Positions 31,758 to 42,089 are shown, counted from the stretch's first letter. The stretch: DNA of 64,000 bases from an uncultured Chthonomonas sp. (GCA_903951425.1 CAJBBX010000115.1:1-64000); one strand, 5' to 3'. Numbers and translations are program-made. The notes: a model not told the origin generated them from the sequence alone.

Positions 31758-34700
31758 ATGCGCGTCGTCTGGCGTTCGGCTCTGATAGCCGCTTGTCTGA
31801 TTGCGGTTGCGTCTGCCCACTCCCAGATGGTGACGGGCGCCGATATGCCGGGATACTCCACGACCTTCGGGCTGGAGTCGGGCCGGAAGTGCGCCTCCCT
31901 CGAGGTCCGAGAGATCGCCGTGACCTGCGGCAAGAGCGTGGGGGCCAATGTGCTCTGGCCCGGCGAGACCGCCCGATTCCGCTTCCGATTCACCAACAAG
32001 ACCGCGCAGCCGATCCACGCGGCGGGTCGCATCGAGGTGATCCGCTACGGCACCAGCGTGCCTGTAGGCGATGTCTGGACGCCCCACGTCTTCCGCATCT
32101 CGACGCACGGTTCCACTCCGCTGTCGTTCAATGTGCCTGCTAACGGTAGCGCGGAGGTCGAGGTGAGCCCTCCGATCCCGCCCCTGTTCGGAGGGTACGC
32201 GCTGGTCGCCGATCTCGGCGATGCCGGCCGGGCCTTCTGCGCGACGCTTGTGCGCGTACCGAGGGCCGATCCGGGCCGGGTGCAGTTCCCCACCTACGCG
32301 CTCGACCTTCCCTGGCCCCACGAGATGTCGGAGGCGGTGGCCGCGCTCTTCGAGCGCCTGGGGGTCAAGGGCTGCCGCCTGGGCGCGGGCTACTACCCGA
32401 CCACCGCGCCGGACTTCGCCGCCCGGCACCGGCAGTTCATAGAGCACCTGGGCTGGGCTTGGAAGCACAACATCACCGCCATGCTGACGGTGGGCGAGGG
32501 CGGCGCACCGATGCCGCTGGGCCGGCCGCGCCCGTGGCTCTCGCCCGACGGCGTCATGCTCGACACGAAGTCGGACTGCGCCTGGCTGCCCGAGTACGAC
32601 GCCGACTTCCGTAAGTGGGTCGCGCACTTCGCCTCGGCCTGCGGGTGGCCCAAGGGGCCCATCAACGCGTTTGAGTTGTGGAATGAGCCCTGGGAGGGTA
32701 TCAGCATCTCCGGTTGGGGCGCCGATATGCTCCGGTTCCGGGAGATGTTCACGCAGATGGCCCTGGGCGTGGAGGATGCCCGGCGCGACGCCGGGGTCAA
32801 GGTGCTTATCGGCGGCGCCTGCTCCAGCACCAACACCCGCGACAAGCTCTTCTGCGACGGCTCCGACAGGTTCCTGAAGTGGCTGGACTTCGTCAGCATC
32901 CACTACCAGCCGCTAGCGGCCGACCCGGCCGTGGACAAGCAGTGGGTCGCCCGCAAGGGGCCTTACGGCCCGGTGCGCGTGTGGGACACCGAGAGCTGGG
33001 TGGCCAACGCGGAGGACCGCGTGGCGGGCGTCATCGCCTCCATGCGGGCGCAGGGGCAGACCCGCACGGCCGGCATCTACCACGGCAACGTCTACACGCC
33101 CGAGGTGCTATCCGATCATCCCCGCATGGGTATCGCCCAGGCCTGGGCTCCGGCCGCGGCGGTGGCAGCCAGCCAGAAGTTCATCGGCCAGCGGCGCTTC
33201 CGGGAGATTCTCTTCCGCAATGGCTTGCCCTGGGTGTTTGTGTTTGATGGGCTCACCGGCGTCGATGACGGCACGCTCGTGGTGGTAGGCGACCTCGGGC
33301 AGGTGTATGACAGAAACCGCGTGAAGTGGCGCGGCGTCACTGGCCTCGCCAACGCCGCCGCGGTGGCGAAGGCCCGGCGCGCGCTCGAGTCACCAACGGC
33401 AACAGCATCCGACGAGGAACGGCGGAAAGCCCAGGACGCACTATCGGCGGCCATGGTGGTCCGGGGCGCCGAGCTCACCGTGGCCAACCCCGGCAGCTTC
33501 GTGCTCCACGACTTCTACGGCAACCCGGTGCGCGCCCACACGAGCAAGCTAACGGTGCCGCTCAACGGGCTGGGCTACTTCCTGCGCACGGACGGGAGGC
33601 GCGGCTCGTTTGTACGGCTCGTGGCGGCAGTTCGGGCCGCCCGTGTTCAGGGCTATACGCCTGTGTCCATCACTGCCCGCGACCTGGTTGCTCCGGTTGA
33701 GCAGCAACCGAAGCTGGTGGTTGCGTTGACCAACATCCTGAACCGGCCCATAAAGGCCACGGTTCGGGCGAAGATCGCCGGGCTCGACCTTACGCATGGT
33801 GGCACGGCAGGTCCGGTTCGCCTGGCGCTGGCGCCCCATGCGAGCATGGAGCTTACCTATAGGGTCAGCGGCCAACCAGCGGCAACGAACAGCTACCGCC
33901 TCTCCGTCGCAGTGGACGCCGGGCCGGACGGGAGCGCCGAGCACCAGGAGGAGATCCACGTGAACTGGATCGCCCGGCGTCCGATCAACATTGATGGCGA
34001 TCTGGCGGACTGGAAGGGTGTGCTGCCTCTCACGATCGGCGCGGCCGGAGCCATCGGCACAAGCCTCACGGAGAAGGCCTACCTGCCGTTCCTGCCGTTT
34101 GAACCCGGCTCCGCGACAGGTCTTGCGACGGGCTACACCAGCTATGATGACCGCGCCTTCTACTTCGCGGCCAAGGTGCTCGATACCACGCCCACCGAGG
34201 GCGGTGTCCGCTTCGAAACGCGCGACGATGACCACTACTTCTACCCGGCGAAGAGCGTCGGTCGGGACGGGGCGGAGCTTATCTGGCCTGCCGGCGTCCG
34301 CCGCTTCTCCTACCGGATGGACCCGGACCTGCCGTCGGGCAACGGGACCGACAGCGTGCAGATTGCCTTCAATGTGCTGCGGGCCTCGGCCAAGCCGTGG
34401 CTATGCAACCCTCCGGGCACCATGCCTGGATACCAGTCATACTGGGATACCGACTACGAGTTCGGCCTCAACGCGGTGGCGTCTGAGAACGGCGGGGGCG
34501 CCGAGATCTGGCGGCTCCAGGCGCCGGGTATACCTCGCAAGCACTTCTACCCCCGCCAGCCGACGGCGCCGAATGACGGCGGCCCGATCAAGAGCGGGAA
34601 ACTGGTGATGCGCCGCGAGGGGGCCACCCGGATCGTAGAGGTGGCCATCCCCTGGCGGGTGATTCCCGAGGTCCGTGCGCGCATGCTGGCCGGGCAGCCC

Positions 34701-34850
34701 ATCAAGTTCACCTTCCGCGTGAATGACAACAAGGGTCCCGCCCTCGAGCTGGCGGCCGGTCGCAGTGTGGCCCGGGAGGGCAATCCCACCTTCCACAATG
34801 ACTGGGCAAGCCACTGGGCCAACGAGTTGGAGTTCGGCTGGGAGCGGTAG
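31758..34850 (+). CDS. Secreted clan GH-A glycosidase with C-terminal CBM9-like domain
   Basis: 1030 residues. The signal peptide (MRVVWRSALIAACLIAVASA) is followed by a beta-sandwich with a FTNKTAQPIHAAG strand (about 30-175). A TIM barrel (about 180-560) follows, with acid/base Glu310 in NAFELWNEPWEGI and nucleophile Glu412 in VRVWDTESWVAN; the 102-residue spacing fits clan GH-A, for example GH39/GH5-like. After strand-rich linkers, residues about 760-1030 form a CBM9/DOMON-like domain: NIDGDLADWKGVLPLTI, DRAFYFAAKVLDTTP and RIVEVAIPWRVIPEVR. Extracellular cleavage of a plant polysaccharide is expected; the substrate is unknown. GGAGG lies six bases before ATG 31758. The next gene is 75 bases downstream and may be cotranscribed. 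Confidence 0.8.
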   Translation: MRVVWRSALIAACLIAVASAHSQMVTGADMPGYSTTFGLESGRKCASLEVREIAVTCGKSVGANVLWPGETARFRFRFTNKTAQPIHAAGRIEVIRYGTSVPVGDVWTPHVFRISTHGSTPLSFNVPANGSAEVEVSPPIPPLFGGYALVADLGDAGRAFCATLVRVPRADPGRVQFPTYALDLPWPHEMSEAVAALFERLGVKGCRLGAGYYPTTAPDFAARHRQFIEHLGWAWKHNITAMLTVGEGGAPMPLGRPRPWLSPDGVMLDTKSDCAWLPEYDADFRKWVAHFASACGWPKGPINAFELWNEPWEGISISGWGADMLRFREMFTQMALGVEDARRDAGVKVLIGGACSSTNTRDKLFCDGSDRFLKWLDFVSIHYQPLAADPAVDKQWVARKGPYGPVRVWDTESWVANAEDRVAGVIASMRAQGQTRTAGIYHGNVYTPEVLSDHPRMGIAQAWAPAAAVAASQKFIGQRRFREILFRNGLPWVFVFDGLTGVDDGTLVVVGDLGQVYDRNRVKWRGVTGLANAAAVAKARRALESPTATASDEERRKAQDALSAAMVVRGAELTVANPGSFVLHDFYGNPVRAHTSKLTVPLNGLGYFLRTDGRRGSFVRLVAAVRAARVQGYTPVSITARDLVAPVEQQPKLVVALTNILNRPIKATVRAKIAGLDLTHGGTAGPVRLALAPHASMELTYRVSGQPAATNSYRLSVAVDAGPDGSAEHQEEIHVNWIARRPINIDGDLADWKGVLPLTIGAAGAIGTSLTEKAYLPFLPFEPGSATGLATGYTSYDDRAFYFAAKVLDTTPTEGGVRFETRDDDHYFYPAKSVGRDGAELIWPAGVRRFSYRMDPDLPSGNGTDSVQIAFNVLRASAKPWLCNPPGTMPGYQSYWDTDYEFGLNAVASENGGGAEIWRLQAPGIPRKHFYPRQPTAPNDGGPIKSGKLVMRREGATRIVEVAIPWRVIPEVRARMLAGQPIKFTFRVNDNKGPALELAAGRSVAREGNPTFHNDWASHWANELEFGWER

Positions 34851-34925
34851 GCGCAGGCGGGCGGCTCCGTCTGGTAGGCTTCTCACAGGGTCCGTTCAGC
34901 GGGCCGAACACGCCAGGAGTCTGCC

Positions 34926-36590
34926 ATGCCAGTCACCCGCACTCAGGCCAACGTGCCCGTCGAGATCGCCTTCACCGCCCAGGGCTCCTACGCCGACCCA
35001 TTCAACACGGTCGTTCTGGACGTCGTCTTTAGTGAGCCCGACGGGACGCAGCGCCGCGTGCCCGCCTTCTGGGCCGGGGCCTCCGTCTGGAAGGTGCGCT
35101 ATGCAGCGCCGCAGGCTGGCCTGGTGCGTTGGTGGAGCGAGAGCTGCGAGGCTTTGGACGCCGGCCTTCACAACGTGACCGGCACGGTGGAAGTGGAGCC
35201 CTACACCGGCGACAACCCGCTGTACGTCCACGGTCCCGTGGGCGTGGCGGCGGACCGGCGGCATCTGCGGCACGCCGACGGAACGCCCTTCTTCTGGCTG
35301 GGCGACACCTGGTGGATGGGGCTCTGCCGGCGGCTGCAGTGGCCGCACGACTTCGCCAACCTGGCTGACGACCGCGCGGCCAAGGGCTTCAACGTGGTGC
35401 AGTTGGTGGCGGGCCTCTATCCCGACATGCACCCCTTCGACCCGCGCGGCGCCAACGAGGCCGGCTACCCCTGGGAGGCCGAGTACGCCCGTATCAACCC
35501 GGCCTACTTCGACGCCGCTGACCGGCGCATCTTCGCGCTGGTGGAGAAGGGACTCATGCCCTGCATCGTGGGGGCTTGGGGCTACTTCATGCCCTGGATG
35601 GGCGAGGCGAAGCTCAAGGCCCACTGGCGCTACCTCATCGCCCGATACGCCGCCCTGCCTGTAGCCTGGTGCACCGCAGGAGAGGCCAACTTGCCCTGGT
35701 ACCAGGCCGAGGGATTCCCGTATGACGACCAGGCCACCGCTCGGCGCTGGTGTGATGTTATGCGGTATGTGCGGGCCACCGACCCCTGGCGGCGGATCAC
35801 CACCATCCACCCGACGGCCATCAACTCCTACTCGGCTCGCCACGCCGTGGATGATGACGCCCTGCTGGACATTGATCTTCTGCAGACCCCGCACGACGGC
35901 CCGGGCCTGACCGCCGAGGCCGGCGCCGCTGATACCGTGGTCCAGAGCCGGGCCGCCTTCCCCACCATGCCGGTGGTGAACGGCGAGGCGAGCTACGAGA
36001 ACCTCATCGACCGCATCCCGGCCTCCAAGACCCGCTCCATGTTCTGGCTCTGCATGCTGAACGGCGCGGCGGGCCACACCTACGGGGCGAACGGCATCTG
36101 GCAGGTGAACCGCAAGGGCGCGCCGCACGGCGCCTCACCCACGCCGGGCAGCACGGGCTACGGCAACCTCCCCTGGGACGAAGCGATGCACCTGGACGGC
36201 GGCCGCCAGATCGCCGCGGGCAAGCGCTGGCTTGAGAAGCTGGAGTGGTGGACGCTGCAGCCCCACTTCACCTGGGCCGCCTGGGACGGAGCCGCCGCGC
36301 CTGCCGAGGGCACCGCGCCCATCTCCGCCGGCGCGGCCCCGGCCGACGCCGTGGCGCCCTGCGCCTGCGGCACGGATGACGGCGCTCGAGTCTTCTACAT
36401 GCTCCAGGACCGCCCCGTGGTCCTGCGCCAGCTGGAGCCCGGCGTGGCGTACACGGTCACTCATTTCGACGCCGTCGAGACGACCGAGTCTGACGGCGGG
36501 AAGCTGGCCGCCGACCGCAAGGGCGAGATCCGCCTCGTCGCCCCCGGCCACGGCCACGACTGGGTCGTGCTGCTGAAGCCGGCGGGGTAG
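34926..36590 (+). CDS. DUF5060/DUF4038 glycoside hydrolase (GH140 apiosidase-like)
   Basis: 554 residues, no signal peptide. Residues 1-95 match the N-terminal beta-sandwich DUF5060 (VPVEIAFTAQGSYADPFNTV, VPAFWAGASVWKVRYAAPQA). The DUF4038 barrel then begins with RHLRHADGTPFFWLGDTWW, followed by GFNVVQLVAGLYPDMHPFD and NGEASYENLIDRIP, and an HTYGANGIWQ segment. The C-terminal small beta domain is EGTAPISAGAAPADAVAPC onward. Characterised relatives remove apiose from rhamnogalacturonan-II; others are uncharacterised. This links with the rhamnosidase-like and fucosidase-like genes in the window. CAGGAG lies six bases before the ATG. It converges with the DUF4132 gene, 13 bases apart. Confidence 0.83.
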   Translation: MPVTRTQANVPVEIAFTAQGSYADPFNTVVLDVVFSEPDGTQRRVPAFWAGASVWKVRYAAPQAGLVRWWSESCEALDAGLHNVTGTVEVEPYTGDNPLYVHGPVGVAADRRHLRHADGTPFFWLGDTWWMGLCRRLQWPHDFANLADDRAAKGFNVVQLVAGLYPDMHPFDPRGANEAGYPWEAEYARINPAYFDAADRRIFALVEKGLMPCIVGAWGYFMPWMGEAKLKAHWRYLIARYAALPVAWCTAGEANLPWYQAEGFPYDDQATARRWCDVMRYVRATDPWRRITTIHPTAINSYSARHAVDDDALLDIDLLQTPHDGPGLTAEAGAADTVVQSRAAFPTMPVVNGEASYENLIDRIPASKTRSMFWLCMLNGAAGHTYGANGIWQVNRKGAPHGASPTPGSTGYGNLPWDEAMHLDGGRQIAAGKRWLEKLEWWTLQPHFTWAAWDGAAAPAEGTAPISAGAAPADAVAPCACGTDDGARVFYMLQDRPVVLRQLEPGVAYTVTHFDAVETTESDGGKLAADRKGEIRLVAPGHGHDWVVLLKPAG

Positions 36591-36603
36591 GTGCGTCCCA
36601 AGC

Positions 36604-39600
36604 CTACCGTCGGAGGATCTGTGAGAGGATTAGCGGATCACGTATCTCGGCGTCTCGTGCCAGCAGCAGGACCTTGGAGAGCGTCTCGGCGGTACCGGGG
36701 TCGTCATCGATGAACGGTAGGAACAACCGTCCGCGGTGCTGCCCGTGGACCGCTGCGATGACGATCTGGCCGCCGCTCGATTGGTGCACCACGGCGCTAC
36801 CGAGGTGGACCGAGTAGCGCGTCAGGCTGCCCTCGATGCGGACGAAGTTGCCGTCGAGGCGCACATTGTCGAGCCCGAGTAGCCCGCAGGTCTCCCGGAC
36901 CACCGACGCACGCATCTCGATCGTCGAGGCCGTCGCCTCTGGATCGACGCCGCCGATGTGGGCGATACTCACGACCAGGTCGACGTCGCGCATCACTTCG
37001 CTGAAGAGGGCTGGCGGGATCTCATCCAGCGGCGCTTGCTTGCCGTCGGACCGGCGCGTAAACTCGACGGTCTCCAGCGTGGGGGCCTCGACCTCGGCGG
37101 GCGACCAGTAGGGTTCGTCGAAGGTCAGGCGCGCCACGAGCCCGAGGCGATGGAACGTCCGGCGCAATCCCTCCTCGGGGTCGTTTACCCAGCCCCTCTG
37201 GCCGAGCAGCGCCAGGGCCTGCCTCGGGTTTACCTGATGCCCCGCATAGCGACGCGACTGCGTGCGCTCGGCGCGCTCGGCCTCGGTCAGCACGTAGAGC
37301 TCGCGGAAGACCTGCTTGAAGGGCTGGATGCGCTCCCGGAGGAAGCAGTCGCGCTGCCACACGGGCCACTGTCCGCCGAGGAGCAAGTCGAGCGGATGGG
37401 CCAGATGCACCTCGGCATCGGCCGCGAGCGCCCCGGCTAGGCCGCCGGGCCCCTCCAGCGCCGCACCGCCGTCGACCGGATAGCCTGCGCAGTCCGGGCC
37501 GATGAAGACGAGCGAGCAGAGCATCGGCGCGAGGACCGGGTGCGCCATCAGGTCGCGGAGCTCGCCGCCTGTGAACCGATCGCCTCGGCACATGGCCTCC
37601 TCGAGGCTCTTGCGGGTACGCGACGCCTGCTTCCGGACCTCCTTCTCCCGCTCCAGGATCGCGGCGACGGCGGGGTCCTTCCGTGCGGCGGCGGGGATGG
37701 CCGCGAGCGGCTTGCCCAACCTGGTGGCGGAAGTGGCCGGGCGGCCCCACGGATCCAGCGACAGCCGGACCGTCACGTCACCCGCGGACGCCTCGACTGG
37801 GCCGGAGCGCAGGTCCTCCACTGCGGCGCGCTCCATCGCCCACTCCAGGCGGGCCGGGTCGGTGTAGCCTGCCGCCCGGGCTAGGTTCTGCATGCCGATC
37901 TGCACCGCCAGCCTCTCGCTGGCCTGTTTCATCGAGCCGAACTGGCGCGACTGGCGCGCGAACTCCTGCAGCGCCTGGGTCCGCTCCAGCACGTCGGCCT
38001 GGCGGGTTGGGCCTTCCGCCAGGGGGACGAGGCCCAACGCGCGGACGGCGTCCTGGTTGCGCTTGCCAATGATACGCTCCAGCAACAGCGCCTTCGTGAG
38101 GCGCCCGCGCATGGCGTCTGCAAAGGTCTGCGCCCGCCTGTGGCCCGCGCCGCCGGAAGCGAACTTGGCGGCCTTGTCGAGCTTGGCCCACCGCTCGTGG
38201 CCCAGCCGGTCGATGGCGGCCTGAAACCACGCCACGTCGACGGCGCCGTCCAGCAGGTCACCGCCGGCCAGCGGGGTGCGCTCCGCCAGGCGCGCGGCCC
38301 AGGCTTCTCTGACCTCCTCGTCGTCAGAGGCCCAGGCCCCATCGCGCGTATGGGCATGGAGCCACCAGGCCGCGTCGGCCAGGCCGGGCCAACCCAGGGC
38401 CGCCTCGATGTGCTCGGCCCACTTGGGAGCGAGCAGGGCAGCCTGCACGAGTCCGGTCTCGCCGAGGCCCGCCGACCGGGCGGCGTCACGGAAGCGCTCA
38501 GGCGTGTCGCCCGGCCGGGGGCGGGCGGCAGCCGCCAGGTGCGTCAGGACCGCCGGCCTGGTGGCCGCCTTCTCATGGTCCCAGAGGTCGGCGCCGACCC
38601 GGGAGAAGCCATCGAAGCCCGGAGCGCTGAGCACCCTGACGAGTGTGTCTGCGCCGCCAGAGTCCCCCAGCGCCCGTGCGGCCAAGCTCAACGGCGTGGG
38701 TAGCTCACCTCGGGCCAACTCGACATCGACGATGCGTGCGACCACCTCATCCACGATCTCCGCCAACCCGGCGACAGCCCCCAGCTTGCGCCGGTACCCG
38801 GCGTCGGTCACCTGCTCAAGGCCATCCCAGTCCTCGTCCTCGGGATCGACCTCCGCGCCACCGACGCCATGGCGGGGACCGATGAGGTGGTCGATGACAT
38901 CGGCGCGGGACGCGGCCCCTGCGCGGAACGCCGCCGACACAAGGTCCCACTCCGGTCGGCTCCGGGGCGCGCCGGGGCCCGGCTCGTCCCTGAACCTGAG
39001 GATCGGCCAGAGGCGGCGCCACTCCTCCGCCGACCAAGTCGACCCGAGCAGCTCCACATGGGCCTCCATGGTCGCCACCCAGCAGGTGTGCCTGCGTAGC
39101 CGGCGCCAGCCCATTTTGCCCGGTCGTGCCACGACCTCCGGCGGGATCTCGGCAAACGAGGAACTGAGGGCGTCAACGAGGAAGCCGGGCGCCCCGGCCG
39201 GAGGGAATGCCCGCAGCAGCCAGGGGATCAGCGCCGCGACAATCTGGGGCAGCCGCACCTGCCGCTTGCCGGCTCCCACCGGCACCGACCAGGTGGCTGC
39301 GTACTCGCCGACGGCCTCCCAGAGGGCGAGCATTCGCAGAAGCTCCATGCCGTCCGGGTCCCGAAGCTCCGCCGGGCGGTCGCGCCACCAGTCGAGCCAG
39401 ACCCGGGCCAAAGGGAGCCGGGCCAGGTCGGCCTCCAGTGCGACCTCCGGCATGGGCCCCGGGAACGGGAAGTACTCGGCGCCCAGGGGCTGCTCTACCT
39501 CCTCGCCCGACCAGTAGGCGCCGCGGCAGGGCGTGTCCCGGTACGACCACGCCAGTTCGCCGAGGGCCACAGCCGCGCGGCTTGCCGCCTCGGTGGCCAG

Positions 39601-41481
39601 CAAAGTGCCCGGCACGGCGCGAGGTGTCGCCGGCGGCGTCCGATCGGCCGGGGAGAAGAGGCCGTACCCATTCACCGCCGACCACTCGGGCGCGGCAGCT
39701 GCGGCGGGCTCCGCTTTGACGGTCGCTTCGAGGCCGGGCGCCGTCGCTTTCCGGCGCGGCGCGGCGGGCCTCTGCTCATCCACCTGCTGCGGCGCCTGGC
39801 GGCCGGCTGCGGTGAGTACGCGGAGCATCTCGTCGCCGGCCTGCCGTTGCAGCGCGTTGCCTGCCGCGGCCAGGCGAGCTGCACTAGCGTGGGCCGCAGC
39901 GTCTGACTGCTTGAGCAGCCGGGCGATGATGCTGCTCCGAAGGTCGGCGGCCTTGCGCGTCAGGAGGCTCTCCAGCGCGATCGCCTCCTGCTCATGCAGT
40001 GTCACCTTCGCGAGGGCCTTCAGTGCGGCCGAGCGCACGCCGGAGCCTGCGTCGCCTGCCATGGTGACCAGGAAAGCTCGGACTGCGGGCTGGGACGCGC
40101 GCTTGGCCAGACGCCCCACGGCCATCTCGCGAGCCCATGGGTCCATCATCGGGATGTACCGGATGATCCGCTCCGGTGCGCCGGCGGGGGCGACACCGGC
40201 GAGCTCCGCGGCGGCCTCCTGCCTCTCCAGCCCCACGCGCATCCAGGGGAAGAGGATCGGCTCCGAAGACTCCTGCTTCTTCGGCAGGCGGTTCACGAGG
40301 CGCTCCAGGGCCTCAAGGAGCCCCGGCGGCGGGCCGCCCGGCCGCTCGTTGTCAAGGTGCGCGAGGCAGCTGAATGCAGCGGCCGCCACACGGAGGTCAG
40401 GGTCGTCCAGCGCTGGCTGCGCGACGATCGCGGCCTGCTTCAGTTCTGTCTGCGATAGGAGCCAGGCCGCGGCGAAGCGACGGGCCGGATCGGCATCGGC
40501 AAGCAGAGGCGCGGCGCGCTCGATCGCAGCGTCCACATCACGGAACGCCACAGACCAGAGCGCCAGGTACGTCTCGGCCGGAGAGCCGCCGACGAGGGCA
40601 GTCTCGACGCTTACCGGATCGTCCAGGAACCTGAGCGCCGTCCGCATGGCGTCGTTGGCTTCCCTTAGCGACGGTGCGTCCCACTGGAGGCCGAACCAGA
40701 CGTCGACGGCGCGGACCACGGCGCTGAACCGCGCGAGGTCCTGGTCGAGGGTGAGGCGCAGGAGGCGCACGAACGCGTCAGGATGGGCCAGGTCGGCACA
40801 CTCAAGGATGGCCTGCCGCACTCCCTCTTGCCGTTGCGCCGCGAGCAGCAAGCTCTCCACCGTGGCCCATCCCTCGGGCCGTGACGCCGCCAGCAGCGCT
40901 CCCGCGACGTGGCTGCCCATGCCGCCGATCTCATGCTCACCCATGGCGCTCGAGATGAGGGTCTCGAAGACGGCATCGGCCTCGTCTCCGCCGGCGTCGA
41001 CCACGGCCGCCAGCAGCGTCCCGGCCGCGTTCGCCCAGTCGCCGAGGTAGGGCGCCCACTCGGAGTACCACCGGGCATCGCGGCAGTAGTCCTCATCCAG
41101 GCGGACCATGCGGTTCAACCACTCCAGCTTGGCCTGGAGTGTCAGGCCCGGCTGCCGCGGCGCCCGGAATGCGCGGCTCTCGCAGTCGACCTGGTACGGT
41201 GAGCGCTCGATCAGCCTCAGAACGCCGTCCACATGGCCCGCCAGCCCCGGCAGCAGCGCCTCCCAGACCAGCCGGCGCTCTGCATCCGGCAGGGCGAGGC
41301 ACTTGCGCGCCTCGTCCATGTGGCTGGCGGCGTTCGCCTCATACCCGCCCGCGCTGAACACCGCCTGGGCAGGCTTCTGTACGGGCTCGGGCAAGGCGCG
41401 GATGCGTCCTGTCCGGCGCTGCCGGCCCTGCGTGACCGACATCTCCTTGAGCATCTTCTCAGCGCGGTCTTTGTTGATCAT
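36604..41481 (-). CDS. Giant DUF4132 / DUF5724-type protein with HEAT-like repeats
   Basis: 1625 residues, cytosolic. Residues about 140-540 are helical repeats with HEAT-like periodicity (RFAAAWLLSQTELKQAAIVA, DPDLRVAAAAFSCLAHLDNE). The centre is long and helical. From about 1170 comes the DUF4132-type region with VTVRLSLDPWGRPATSATRL, LVFIGPDCAGYPVDGG, AEVHLAHPLDLLLGGQWPVW, RERIQPFKQVFRELYVLTEA and a GHQVNPRQALALLGQRGW segment. The last 300 residues contain FDEPYWSPAE, DLVVSIAHIGGVDPEATAST and SVHLGSAVVHQSSGGQIVIA. Proteins of this type (YehI/MolR-related) often lie beside MoxR ATPases and VWA proteins; here only one small partner is adjacent. Function unknown. AGGGG lies six bases before ATG 41481. 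Confidence 0.85.
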   Translation of the reverse strand: MINKDRAEKMLKEMSVTQGRQRRTGRIRALPEPVQKPAQAVFSAGGYEANAASHMDEARKCLALPDAERRLVWEALLPGLAGHVDGVLRLIERSPYQVDCESRAFRAPRQPGLTLQAKLEWLNRMVRLDEDYCRDARWYSEWAPYLGDWANAAGTLLAAVVDAGGDEADAVFETLISSAMGEHEIGGMGSHVAGALLAASRPEGWATVESLLLAAQRQEGVRQAILECADLAHPDAFVRLLRLTLDQDLARFSAVVRAVDVWFGLQWDAPSLREANDAMRTALRFLDDPVSVETALVGGSPAETYLALWSVAFRDVDAAIERAAPLLADADPARRFAAAWLLSQTELKQAAIVAQPALDDPDLRVAAAAFSCLAHLDNERPGGPPPGLLEALERLVNRLPKKQESSEPILFPWMRVGLERQEAAAELAGVAPAGAPERIIRYIPMMDPWAREMAVGRLAKRASQPAVRAFLVTMAGDAGSGVRSAALKALAKVTLHEQEAIALESLLTRKAADLRSSIIARLLKQSDAAAHASAARLAAAGNALQRQAGDEMLRVLTAAGRQAPQQVDEQRPAAPRRKATAPGLEATVKAEPAAAAAPEWSAVNGYGLFSPADRTPPATPRAVPGTLLATEAASRAAVALGELAWSYRDTPCRGAYWSGEEVEQPLGAEYFPFPGPMPEVALEADLARLPLARVWLDWWRDRPAELRDPDGMELLRMLALWEAVGEYAATWSVPVGAGKRQVRLPQIVAALIPWLLRAFPPAGAPGFLVDALSSSFAEIPPEVVARPGKMGWRRLRRHTCWVATMEAHVELLGSTWSAEEWRRLWPILRFRDEPGPGAPRSRPEWDLVSAAFRAGAASRADVIDHLIGPRHGVGGAEVDPEDEDWDGLEQVTDAGYRRKLGAVAGLAEIVDEVVARIVDVELARGELPTPLSLAARALGDSGGADTLVRVLSAPGFDGFSRVGADLWDHEKAATRPAVLTHLAAAARPRPGDTPERFRDAARSAGLGETGLVQAALLAPKWAEHIEAALGWPGLADAAWWLHAHTRDGAWASDDEEVREAWAARLAERTPLAGGDLLDGAVDVAWFQAAIDRLGHERWAKLDKAAKFASGGAGHRRAQTFADAMRGRLTKALLLERIIGKRNQDAVRALGLVPLAEGPTRQADVLERTQALQEFARQSRQFGSMKQASERLAVQIGMQNLARAAGYTDPARLEWAMERAAVEDLRSGPVEASAGDVTVRLSLDPWGRPATSATRLGKPLAAIPAAARKDPAVAAILEREKEVRKQASRTRKSLEEAMCRGDRFTGGELRDLMAHPVLAPMLCSLVFIGPDCAGYPVDGGAALEGPGGLAGALAADAEVHLAHPLDLLLGGQWPVWQRDCFLRERIQPFKQVFRELYVLTEAERAERTQSRRYAGHQVNPRQALALLGQRGWVNDPEEGLRRTFHRLGLVARLTFDEPYWSPAEVEAPTLETVEFTRRSDGKQAPLDEIPPALFSEVMRDVDLVVSIAHIGGVDPEATASTIEMRASVVRETCGLLGLDNVRLDGNFVRIEGSLTRYSVHLGSAVVHQSSGGQIVIAAVHGQHRGRLFLPFIDDDPGTAETLSKVLLLARDAEIRDPLILSQILRR

Positions 41482-41482
41482 C

Positions 41483-41917
41483 TTATGCCCCTGCCAGCGC
41501 CACGAGGCGCACGAATGTCATGCGGGCATCCGGGCCCACGGTCACCTCTTCGTCCAGGTCATTGGCGGGTCCGCCGTCGATGAAGACCAGATAGAGGCCG
41601 TCCTCGAATGCTTGCAGCGCGGCTCCGACGGCGTTATCTGCGTCCACCGGCTGGCGGAGGTGCCGGCCGCCCATGTCGACCTTGCCGCGAGCGACGCCCT
41701 GCCCGATCTCGTCGAGGGAGATCATCTGCGTGAACCTGCGGCGGCCCTGACGGCGGCGGAATCCCTCGACCTCCTCCCGTACCACGCGATCTATCAGTGC
41801 GCGAAGGGTGATCCTGCCGCCGGAACGCTCGACTTCGGGCGGCAACGGGATGAGCCAATCGGTGAAGAGCGGGCGCGAGCGCCCCGGCAGCTTTCCCTCG
41901 ACGACTAATGAAGGCAT
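41483..41917 (-). CDS. Small partner protein encoded just before the DUF4132 gene
   Basis: 144 residues. No named family, but it looks well conserved and structured: LVVEGKLPGRSRPLFTDWLI, TLRALIDRVVREEVEGFRRR, GVARGKVDMGGRHLRQPVDA, AVGAALQAFEDGLYLVFIDG and VTVGPDARMTFVRLVALAGA. The strand-helix alternation suggests a compact alpha/beta domain. AGGAGGG lies just upstream of ATG 41917. The stop is separated from the DUF4132 start by a single base, so the pair is surely one operon and translation is probably coupled; the 144-residue protein may bind or regulate the large one. I recall similar small proteins next to DUF4132 genes elsewhere, but cannot name the family. Confidence 0.75.
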   Translation of the reverse strand: MPSLVVEGKLPGRSRPLFTDWLIPLPPEVERSGGRITLRALIDRVVREEVEGFRRRQGRRRFTQMISLDEIGQGVARGKVDMGGRHLRQPVDADNAVGAALQAFEDGLYLVFIDGGPANDLDEEVTVGPDARMTFVRLVALAGA

Positions 41918-42089
41918 ACCCGACCCTCCTGGGAGTACGTCGGGCGGTTATTGCGCCGTTCTGGCCCCGGATTCCTCCCCCGAAGGCTTGCCGTCCGCCC
42001 ACATCGTCATGCACTCCCCGCCTACGGTAGACTGCCTCAGGCGTTGGGCGCAATGCACGCATCCAGCGGCGCACGAAGGGGAGTACGAC

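Noticed and set aside
38276-41050. Plus-strand open frames inside the DUF4132 gene
   Set aside because: Antisense shadows of a long helical-repeat gene; Ser/Arg/Ala-rich without features.
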